In this document: in pieces, positions 5,590-10,716 of the stretch
Position numbering within the stretch: the first letter of the stretch is position 1
Layout: each line of letters opens with the position of its first letter
DNA from: JANWYQ01 sp034432445
GTDB taxonomy: Bacteria > Chloroflexota > Anaerolineae > JAAEKA01
Length of the DNA stretch: 10,716 nucleotides
NCBI GenBank assembly: GCA_034432445.1
Contig: DAOUBX010000045.1
Coordinates: forward strand, 1 to 10,716
Direction of reading: 5' to 3'
Translations under genes and position numbers: made by a program
The notes under the pieces: model-generated
Database searches by the model: none
What the model was told of the DNA's origin: nothing
The model's input: the letters and a program-made list of their open reading frames with translations, nothing else

Positions 5590-6741
5590 TTAGCGGTTGA
5601 CGTGCATGGGCATAACCACAGAGGTGAAGTCGTCCGGGCCAACGCCTACCGGCCGGAGCACGCCGGGCGCGCTGGCACGCGTGGTCTCCAGCGCCACTTG
5701 TGGCTCCTCGATGACGTTGAGCACGTCGATCATATAGCGGGCATTGAAGGCGATTTCGGCAGCAGGGCCTTCGACGATGGCATCCAGGTCCGAAACGTTG
5801 TCGCCAGACTCGGCCGAGGTCGCCGTCAAGGTCAGTGTGCCGGGCGCGCTGTCTACGCCGGGAGTGATCTGCAGACGCACGATGTTGGAGCTGTCGCGCG
5901 CAAACAAGCTGGCCAGACGCAGCGCCCGCAACAGCGCAGCGGTGTCGACCACGGTGCGCGTGCCAAAGGTGCGCGGGATGATGGCTTCGTAGTTGGGGAA
6001 GTTGGCGTCGATCAACTGGGAGACCATGTCGACATCGGGCAAGTGGAACAACACCTGGTTGCGCGCCTGCGCGATGGTGATCTCGGCATACTGCTTGTCG
6101 GCGTCGGGCAAGAGCCCAATCGCCCGGCTGAGCTCGGCCAGGGCGCGCGCCGGAATGATGACCTCGACCTTTTGCGGCACCGGCTCGGCCAAGGTTGTGC
6201 TGCGCACGGCCAGGCGGAACCCGTCGGTGGCAGCCATTGTCAGGCGCTGGCCGTTGAAACGCGTGTGGACGCCGGTGAGCGTGGGCCGGCTCTCGTCTGT
6301 TGCTGCGGCAAAGACCACCTGGTTGATCATCTTGCGCAGGGTCGCGGCCTCCACGCGGATCGCGCCATCGCCGTCAGCCGTGGGTATGATCGGGAACTCG
6401 CTGGCGTCGATGCCTTTGATGTTGGTGTCGTAGCGCGCGCATTTCAGGTTCAGCGTCAGCGTGCGCACGCTCAAGTCCATGTCGATGCGCTCCGCCGGCA
6501 ACTGGTTGACAAACTCGGTGAGCAAACGCGCCGGCACCGTGATGGCACCGTCATCCTCGACCATGGCGCCGATCCAGCACGTAATGCCGATTTCCAGGTT
6601 TGTGGCCGCCAGCTTCAGACGGCCTTGATCGGTAGCCACCAAAATATTCCCCAGCACAGGCAATGTGCTGCGCGGGGACACCGCTCGTCCTACGATCGAT
6701 AACCCTCGGGCCAGGTTTTCTTGCAAACAAGAAACGCGCAC
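5590..6741 (-). CDS. dnaN: DNA polymerase III beta sliding clamp
   Basis: The 383-aa protein has the length and layout of the beta clamp: three repeated domains (about 1-125, 130-255, 256-383), a ring-shaped dimer that tethers polymerase III to DNA. Recognisable segments are LPVLGNILV (27-35), ATDGFRLAVR in the second domain (the conserved TDG-R-A), NFPNYEAIIP, FNARYMIDVL and the C-terminal VVMPMHVNR, the family's usual M-P-M ending. The start is GTG (6739-6741), supported by GGAGG (minus strand of 6749-6753) 7 nt upstream. The stop overlaps the loop of an 8-bp inverted repeat (5569-5576/5593-5600). A long antisense reading frame over this gene is a composition artefact. Confidence 0.97.
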   Translation of the reverse strand: MRVSCLQENLARGLSIVGRAVSPRSTLPVLGNILVATDQGRLKLAATNLEIGITCWIGAMVEDDGAITVPARLLTEFVNQLPAERIDMDLSVRTLTLNLKCARYDTNIKGIDASEFPIIPTADGDGAIRVEAATLRKMINQVVFAAATDESRPTLTGVHTRFNGQRLTMAATDGFRLAVRSTTLAEPVPQKVEVIIPARALAELSRAIGLLPDADKQYAEITIAQARNQVLFHLPDVDMVSQLIDANFPNYEAIIPRTFGTRTVVDTAALLRALRLASLFARDSSNIVRLQITPGVDSAPGTLTLTATSAESGDNVSDLDAIVEGPAAEIAFNARYMIDVLNVIEEPQVALETTRASAPGVLRPVGVGPDDFTSVVMPMHVNR

Positions 6742-6792
6742 AGCTCAACCTCCGGCGATGTGGTGATGGGTGCCATCTGAATGTTGCCCGCT

Positions 6793-6822
6793 AGTATACC
6801 ATTGGTTGCCCAATTCTGCCAG
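6793..6822 (-). promoter_or_regulatory. Promoter of dnaN
   Basis: On the minus strand CTGGCA (6817-6822), an 18-bp spacer and TATACT (6793-6798) give a reasonable promoter with a start near 6786 and a 45-nt leader. No DnaA-box cluster was seen around it. Confidence 0.5.
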
Positions 6823-6845
6823 TTATGGCCGGGTTGGCAGCGCCT

Positions 6846-6874
6846 TTGTCGTTTTGCCACGGCGAGGGTACAAT
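6846..6874 (+). promoter_or_regulatory. Promoter giving a near-leaderless glycosyltransferase transcript
   Basis: TTGTCG (6846-6851), a 17-bp spacer and TACAAT (6869-6874) place the transcription start around 6880-6882, two to four bases before the ATG at 6884. No Shine-Dalgarno sequence precedes that ATG. Confidence 0.55.
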
Positions 6875-6883
6875 AAGCGCCGC

Positions 6884-8020
6884 ATGAAGACGGCCCTCGT
6901 ACACGATTGGCTCAACCAGATAGGCGGCGCCGAAAACGTGCTGGAGACGTTGGTGGCCATGTGGCCGGCTGCGCCCATCTACACCAGCATCTATGGCCCG
7001 GCGCTGATGCCCGACAGCTACCGCGCTTGGGACGTGCACACCAGCTTCATGCAGCGTTTGCCGGGCGTCACCCGCCACCACCAGGTCTACCTGCCCTTAT
7101 ACCCCCTGGCGTTCGAGCAGTTCGACCTGAGCGACTACGAGCTGGTGATCAGCAACAAATCAGCCTTCTGCCATGGCGTGATCACGCCGCCGGAAACGCT
7201 GCACATCAGCTATTGCCTGACCCCTACCCGCTTTCTGTGGATGTACGACGCCTATCGCCAGCGCGAGGGCATTGGCCGGCCGGCGGACTGGCTGCTGCGT
7301 CCCGTCCTGGTCTGGCTGCGGCAATGGGATCGCCTGGCGGCCGACCGGGTCGACCACTTCATCGCCATCAGCCGCGCCGTACAGCAGCGCATCCGCAAGT
7401 TCTACGGCCGCGCCAGCGCCATCATCTACCCGCCGGTGGACGTCGAACGCTTTACGCCGTCCGATCGCACGCCGGGCGACTACTACCTGGCCGGCGGCCG
7501 ACTGATCCCCTACAAGCGGGTGGACTTGGCGGTGGCAGCTTTCAACCAGTTGGGCCTGCCTCTGTTGGTGTTCGGCGATGGTCGCGATCGCCGCGCGCTG
7601 GAGGCTCAGGCCGGCCCGAACGTTACATTCCTAGGCCGTGTGTCGTGGGATCGACTGGTCGATCTGTATCAGCATTGCCGCGCTTTCATCTTTCCCGGCC
7701 TGGAGGATTTCGGCATTGCGCCGGTCGAGGCCCAGGCAGCAGGCCGGCCTGTGATCGCCTACGCCGGCGGCGGCGCGCTGGACACGATCATCGACGGCGA
7801 GACCGGCGCGCTCTTCCACGAGCAGACGCCGCAAGCGCTGGCAGCAGCGGTGCAAGCCTTCGACACGGCTGCGGTCAGCCCGGCTGCCTGCCGCCGCAAC
7901 GCCGAGCGCTTCGCAGTTGACCGGTTTCGCCGCGAGCTGACGAACTTCGTCGACGCCAAGCTGGCCGCTCACCGGCGCGCAATCACTGCCGGCGTCTACC
8001 GGCCCACCGATAGGGCATAG
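6884..8020 (+). CDS. GT4-family glycosyltransferase
   Basis: A 378-aa GT-B fold enzyme that would transfer a sugar from a nucleotide-sugar donor to a growing surface glycan or its lipid carrier, at the inner membrane face. The N-terminal domain begins MKTALVHDWLNQIGGAENVL, with the acceptor-side glycine loop (G14-G15). The C-terminal domain has R206 and K211 in GGRLIPYKR (donor phosphate binding) and the EX7E pair E274 and E282 in EDFGIAPVE. An in-frame GTG at 6770 would add 38 residues, but the family starts at this M-K-x-A-L-V-H-D-W and a promoter -10 lies between the two, so I chose 6884. Neighbouring Wzz-like and BY-kinase genes place it in polysaccharide production; sugar specificity is unknown. 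Confidence 0.92.
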   Translation: MKTALVHDWLNQIGGAENVLETLVAMWPAAPIYTSIYGPALMPDSYRAWDVHTSFMQRLPGVTRHHQVYLPLYPLAFEQFDLSDYELVISNKSAFCHGVITPPETLHISYCLTPTRFLWMYDAYRQREGIGRPADWLLRPVLVWLRQWDRLAADRVDHFIAISRAVQQRIRKFYGRASAIIYPPVDVERFTPSDRTPGDYYLAGGRLIPYKRVDLAVAAFNQLGLPLLVFGDGRDRRALEAQAGPNVTFLGRVSWDRLVDLYQHCRAFIFPGLEDFGIAPVEAQAAGRPVIAYAGGGALDTIIDGETGALFHEQTPQALAAAVQAFDTAAVSPAACRRNAERFAVDRFRRELTNFVDAKLAAHRRAITAGVYRPTDRA

Positions 8021-8027
8021 ACGCCGG
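7989..8027. repeat. 10-bp inverted repeat over the glycosyltransferase stop
   Basis: CCGGCGTCTA (7989-7998) and its exact complement (8018-8027) flank a 19-nt loop and include the TAG stop codon. There is no T tract, so it is not a standard terminator; it may protect the mRNA 3' end or weaken read-through into the next gene. Confidence 0.55.
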
Positions 8028-8066
8028 ACGCTTGCGACTTGTAGTCACCTACGGTTTTGCTTGTCT

Positions 8067-8762
8067 ATGGAACTACGACAATACTGGGCAGTCATCCGCC
8101 GGCGCTGGTGGATCCCGGTGCTCCTGGTGATCTTGGTGGCCTTGTTGACCCTGGTCACCCAGCGCCCTTGGCAGCCGCGGCCCAAGCAATACACCACCGC
8201 TTTGAGCTTTAGTGTGGGCGTCCGGCCGCAGCAGCCTGGCGACGGCGAAGAAAACTACTACACCGCATTGGCCTCCGAGTATCTGATCGACGATCTGGCT
8301 GAGGTAGTGCGGGGCAGCGAGTTCGCCGCCGCCGTGAGCCGGCGGCTGGCCAGCGAGGGCATCTCGGTGCCGGCAGGCGCGCTGCAAGGCTCGACCCAGG
8401 CCGGCAAGCTACACCGCATCATGAACGTGGCCATCACCTGGGGCGACCCCGAGCAGCTGGCCGCCATTGCCGACGCGGTGCGCGCGACCATCGAGGAACA
8501 AGCTGCCGACTTCATGCCGCGCTTGTTCGCCCAGAACGGCGCCGCCTATCTGGTGAACCGCGGCGCGGTGGTCGAGGTCAGCCCTGGTCTGCGGCAACGG
8601 CTCGACCTGCCGCTGCGCCTGCTGCTGGCTCTGGCCGCGGGCATCGCGCTGGCCTTTCTGGTGGACTACCTGGACGACCGCGTGCGCAGCCGCGAGGACG
8701 TGGAACAAATGGGCTTGCGCGTGGTGGGCGAGATCCCCCGCAACACTGGGCGCAAACCGTAA
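8067..8762 (+). CDS. Wzz-like polysaccharide co-polymerase, first copy
   Basis: A 231-aa membrane protein with the chain-length-determinant layout: a short basic cytoplasmic start (MELRQYWAVIRRRWW), membrane helix 1 (about 14-30), an extracytoplasmic part (31-180), membrane helix 2 (about 183-199) and a short cytoplasmic tail with DYLDDRVRSREDVEQMGLRVVGEIP, the typical post-TM2 segment of Wzz/BY-kinase adaptors. No kinase domain follows. It should set polymer length or gate export with the kinase encoded downstream. The start could be TTG at 8061, but the ATG at 8067 gives the family's M-E-L-R-Q-Y-W start. No clear ribosome site is present. It lies 46 bp after the glycosyltransferase. Confidence 0.87.
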   Translation: MELRQYWAVIRRRWWIPVLLVILVALLTLVTQRPWQPRPKQYTTALSFSVGVRPQQPGDGEENYYTALASEYLIDDLAEVVRGSEFAAAVSRRLASEGISVPAGALQGSTQAGKLHRIMNVAITWGDPEQLAAIADAVRATIEEQAADFMPRLFAQNGAAYLVNRGAVVEVSPGLRQRLDLPLRLLLALAAGIALAFLVDYLDDRVRSREDVEQMGLRVVGEIPRNTGRKP

Positions 8763-8808
8763 GCTGCCACGACGCACCAGGAACGCAACGCAACACCGGG
8801 GAGCGCAC

Positions 8809-8940
8809 ATGGCCCTGATGGTGAACCACTGTACTGCCGACAACGTGCTATACCTGCGCCAATTGCGTTGGGCGCATGCATCCTGGCACCGCGAAGAGCC
8901 AAGGCACAGAGCCTCTGCGACCTGCGTGTCGCCTAGGTAA
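8809..8940 (+). CDS. Possible 43-aa small ORF, unrecognised
   Basis: An ATG with GGGGAG (8798-8803) 5 nt upstream opens a 43-codon frame (MALMVNHCTADNVLYLRQ...). The product has many His, Trp, Cys and Arg residues and no membrane segment or motif I recognise, which looks more like translated spacer than a selected protein. It lies in the gap between the two Wzz-like genes. I list it only because of the ribosome site. Confidence 0.15.
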   Translation: MALMVNHCTADNVLYLRQLRWAHASWHREEPRHRASATCVSPR

Positions 8941-8995
8941 GGATGGGTTCCGGCAGGAGGTCACGCTTTGGCATGGCTGGCTCCAGCTAGTTGAA

Positions 8996-9024
8996 TTGGC
9001 CGTAGACCTGGCCTGTGGTAGAAT
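8996..9024 (+). promoter_or_regulatory. Internal promoter before the second Wzz-like gene
   Basis: TTGGCC (8996-9001), a 17-bp spacer and TAGAAT (9019-9024) preceded by TGG form an extended -10 promoter. The predicted start near 9031 gives a leader of about 183 nt, so the second Wzz gene and the kinase could be transcribed apart from the upstream genes. Confidence 0.5.
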
Positions 9025-9045
9025 CCAGCCGCTGCTGCACCGCGC

Positions 9046-9164
9046 AATGTTGGTCACGCCCGACATTTGATCAGGCGCCGAGCACCGGCAAGCAACTGGC
9101 AGGCCTGTGTGAACTGGGCGGACACCTTACCCAGCACAGATGCCACGTCGGTGACCGGCGCCTG
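9046..9164 (+). promoter_or_regulatory. Structured 5' leader, candidate cis-regulatory RNA
   Basis: Within the predicted leader, a small hairpin (9046-9050/9063-9067) is followed by a long nested hairpin made of five successive perfect helices: 9072-9080/9156-9164, 9083-9087/9149-9153, 9097-9101/9141-9145, 9105-9109/9135-9139 and 9114-9118/9130-9134. The two outer helices are joined by a symmetric 2x2 internal loop (AG/AC). That is 29 base pairs over 93 nt with an 11-nt apical loop. I do not recognise a known riboswitch core (not GEMM c-di-GMP). A regulatory function is inference from position and pairing. Confidence 0.4.
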
Positions 9165-9181
9165 CGGTTGAACAGTTACTC

Positions 9182-9197
9182 TGTGACACACGTCACC
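9182..9197 (+). promoter_or_regulatory. CRP/FNR-like palindrome before the second Wzz-like gene
   Basis: TGTGA-N6-TCACC differs in one base from the TGTGA-N6-TCACA site of CRP-family regulators. It lies downstream of the predicted transcription start and 16 nt before the ATG, where a bound protein would repress. In RNA the same bases form a 5-bp hairpin (9183-9187/9192-9196). Confidence 0.3.
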
Positions 9198-9213
9198 TCA
9201 TCGGAGAATCGGC

Positions 9214-9939
9214 ATGGAAATTCGCGATTACCTGAACATCCTGCGCAAACGGGGGTGGATCATTGTGGTGTTGGCGGTGCTGGCGGCCGCTGTGACCTTC
9301 GGCGTCAGCCGGGTGCAGACGCCGATCTACAAAGCCAAGGCCATGGTGAGCGTGGTGCCGGCCCGACCTGACTGGGGCTTGGGCAACACCGCCAAGGACT
9401 TGCTGCGCAACTTCGCCGTCAACATCAAAACCCACAAGACCGCCAGCCGGGTCATCGACCGCGCCGCGCTCGACATGTCCACCTACGACCTGCTGGCCAA
9501 AGTAGAGGTCAACCCGGTGGGCGACCAGTTCCTGATCGAGATTGCGGCCGAGGATCAAGAGCCTGAGGTGGCTAAGCTGATTGCGTTGACCTTCGCCAAC
9601 GAGTTCGTGGATGAGCGCAGCGCCTATTACCAGCAACAGGACAAGAGCGACCGCATCGAGGTCAAGCTAGTCGATAATCTGATCGATGCGCCGCTGTTCA
9701 AGCCCAAGCCGTTGGTGAACGCCATTGCCGGCGCCGTCTTGGGTGCTCTGCTGGGCTTGCTGATCGTCTTCGCCCTGGAATGGCTGGAAGCAGATATCCT
9801 GCGCACGCCGGCGGCCGTGGAACGCACGTTGGGGCTGAGCGTCCTGGGCGCGATCCCGGCCGAAGGAGGCCAGCCAACCCGCGCCGGACGACGCAGCGTC
9901 AAGGCCAAGCCCAGCCCTGCGCCGTCCGTGCAGGCCTAG
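9214..9939 (+). CDS. Wzz-like polysaccharide co-polymerase, second copy
   Basis: A 241-aa relative of the protein at 8067, again with MEIRDYLNILRKRGW at the start, membrane helix 1 (about 14-31), an extracytoplasmic region, a proline-rich stretch (APLFKPKP, 159-166) just before membrane helix 2 (about 169-188), and a cytoplasmic tail with LRTPAAVERTLGLSVLGAIPAE. This is the layout of Wzz and of the CpsC/CapA activators that stimulate a separate BY-kinase. The tail is extended by a basic, Pro/Ala-rich end (residues 219-241). GGAG (9203-9206) lies 7 nt before the ATG. The kinase gene follows after 24 bp, so the two are probably co-transcribed and physically paired. Confidence 0.9.
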   Translation: MEIRDYLNILRKRGWIIVVLAVLAAAVTFGVSRVQTPIYKAKAMVSVVPARPDWGLGNTAKDLLRNFAVNIKTHKTASRVIDRAALDMSTYDLLAKVEVNPVGDQFLIEIAAEDQEPEVAKLIALTFANEFVDERSAYYQQQDKSDRIEVKLVDNLIDAPLFKPKPLVNAIAGAVLGALLGLLIVFALEWLEADILRTPAAVERTLGLSVLGAIPAEGGQPTRAGRRSVKAKPSPAPSVQA

Positions 9940-9963
9940 GCAGCAGCCGGTGAAAGAGAACCT

Positions 9964-10623
9964 ATGACCAAGCACTTGATCACACTGACCGACCCACAAT
10001 CGCCCACTGCCGAGGCGTACCGCTCCCTGTACATCAACCTCTCCTTTTCCAGCCAGGAGCAACCCGTGCGCACGCTGTTGGTGACTTCCGCCGGCCCCGA
10101 TGAAGGCAAGTCCACCACGCTGGCCAACCTGGCGGTCGTGGCCGCCCAAATGGGCCAAAGAGTCATTTTGGTGGATTGCGACCTGCGTCAGCCGCGACAG
10201 CACGAGCTGTTTGGGCTGCGCAACGACGTCGGCGTGTCCAGCCTGACCGCAGGTCAAAGCCAGGTGGAGACCGCATGCCAGGCCGTGGTCGAGACGCCCG
10301 GCTTGCAGGTGCTCACCAGCGGGCCGCTGCCGGTCAGCCCGGCGCAGGTGCTGGCCTCCCGGCGCATGGACGAGCTGATCGGCGAGCTGGCCGGCCGAGC
10401 CGACTTGGTGCTGTTCGACTCGCCGCCGGTGGTGGCCGTCTCCGACGCCTCGGTGCTGGCCACCAAGGTGGACGGCGTGCTGTTGGTGCTGAACGCCGGC
10501 CAGACTAAGCGCGACTACGCCCGCCGCGCCAAAGAAGCCTTAGAAAAAGTACACGCGCGCATCATCGGCGCCGTGCTGAACAACGTCAGCACCGACGCTG
10601 CCCTGCAGGGCTACTATCGTTGA
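9964..10623 (+). CDS. CpsD/CapB-family tyrosine kinase (BY-kinase), polysaccharide regulation
   Basis: A 219-aa cytoplasmic P-loop protein, the stand-alone kinase half of the Wzc system. It has EAYRSL (17-22), the helix used in oligomer contacts, Walker A SAGPDEGKST (42-51, K49), Walker A' ILVDCDLRQP (67-76) and Walker B LVLFDSPP (148-155, D152). With the membrane activator encoded immediately upstream it would autophosphorylate and control polymer length and export. The C-terminal tyrosine cluster is minimal: only Y217 and Y218 in GYYR at the very end, fewer than in most members. The ribosome site is weak (GAAAGAGAA before the ATG). The stop is only 23 bp from a dispersed repeat. Confidence 0.93.
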   Translation: MTKHLITLTDPQSPTAEAYRSLYINLSFSSQEQPVRTLLVTSAGPDEGKSTTLANLAVVAAQMGQRVILVDCDLRQPRQHELFGLRNDVGVSSLTAGQSQVETACQAVVETPGLQVLTSGPLPVSPAQVLASRRMDELIGELAGRADLVLFDSPPVVAVSDASVLATKVDGVLLVLNAGQTKRDYARRAKEALEKVHARIIGAVLNNVSTDAALQGYYR

Positions 10624-10646
10624 GGAAGAGCAACTATTCAGCCCTA

Positions 10647-10716
10647 GGTGCCGGGCACTTAAGGCTGCGCTGGCCAGGGCGTCTGCAGAGCCGGCTCAAG
10701 CTGTAAACCGGTCGCA
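10647..10716. repeat. 83-bp dispersed repeat, copy 3 (cut by the window end)
   Basis: The first 70 bp of the element seen at 2-84 are present with a single base change (A where the others have G, in the TAAACCGG/TAAGCCGG stretch). The shared outer flank ATTCAGCCCT (10636-10645) precedes it. The right-hand inverted end lies beyond the window. Confidence 0.9.

Noticed and set aside
5497..6702. 401-codon open frame on the plus strand opposite dnaN
   Set aside because: It is antisense to a clear beta clamp gene, its product is His/Arg/Gln/Gly-rich without any domain, and such frames are common in GC-rich DNA.
5319..6883. Replication origin near dnaN/recF
   Set aside because: No TTATCCACA-type DnaA boxes, AT-rich unwinding region or dnaA gene were seen.
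6907..7920. 337-codon open frame overlapping the glycosyltransferase in another frame
   Set aside because: The product is Arg/Pro/Gly-rich and has no motif; the overlapping GT4 frame has all expected motifs.
9048..9071. 7-codon leader peptide (MLVTPDI) before the second Wzz-like gene
   Set aside because: It has no ribosome site and no run of regulatory codons, and such short frames are expected by chance.

Overview
This 10.7-kb, GC-rich window looks like chromosomal DNA from a Chloroflexota bacterium of the Anaerolineae/Caldilineae kind. That placement is an inference from the style of the proteins (FmdB-type zinc ribbon with a CPNGH knuckle, tandem Hsp20s, split polysaccharide co-polymerase/BY-kinase), the GATCGGT short tandem repeats and the palindromic-ended dispersed repeat. 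No rRNA or other phylogenetic marker RNA is present to prove it.

Left end (1-755): two tandem copies of an 83-bp repeat with perfect 14-bp inverted ends. They are followed by a protein-free stretch of about 500 bp that carries, on the minus strand, a strong promoter (TTGACT-18-TATAAT), a series of long perfect RNA helices including one that pairs the two ends, and a textbook rho-independent terminator. I read this as an independent structured non-coding RNA gene of about 475 nt, and I could not match it to RNase P RNA, tmRNA, SRP RNA or 6S RNA by eye. It is the best candidate here for something undescribed.

756-3899: an EamA-type exporter on the minus strand, apparently leaderless, diverges from a stress-flavoured plus-strand group: a double-BON-domain protein, two tandem Hsp20 chaperones, each gene followed by a terminator-like hairpin, and a 57-aa FmdB-like zinc-ribbon protein. 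A terminator separates this group from the convergent replication genes.

4080-6741 (minus strand): dnaN (beta clamp, GTG start) and then recF, separated by about 270 bp containing a terminator-like hairpin. There is no dnaA, gyrB or cluster of DnaA boxes next to them, so this is not a classic oriC cluster.

6884-10623 (plus strand): a cell-surface polysaccharide locus, with a GT4 glycosyltransferase (apparently leaderless), two Wzz-like membrane co-polymerases and a separate CpsD/CapB-type tyrosine kinase. Together they would build polymer, set its chain length and control export by phosphorylation. Between the two Wzz-like genes lies a 451-bp gap. It holds an internal promoter, a leader that can fold into a nested 29-bp hairpin, and a CRP-like palindrome just before the second Wzz gene, which suggests a separately regulated wzz2-kinase operon.

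A third copy of the 83-bp repeat begins 23 bp after the kinase stop and runs off the window.
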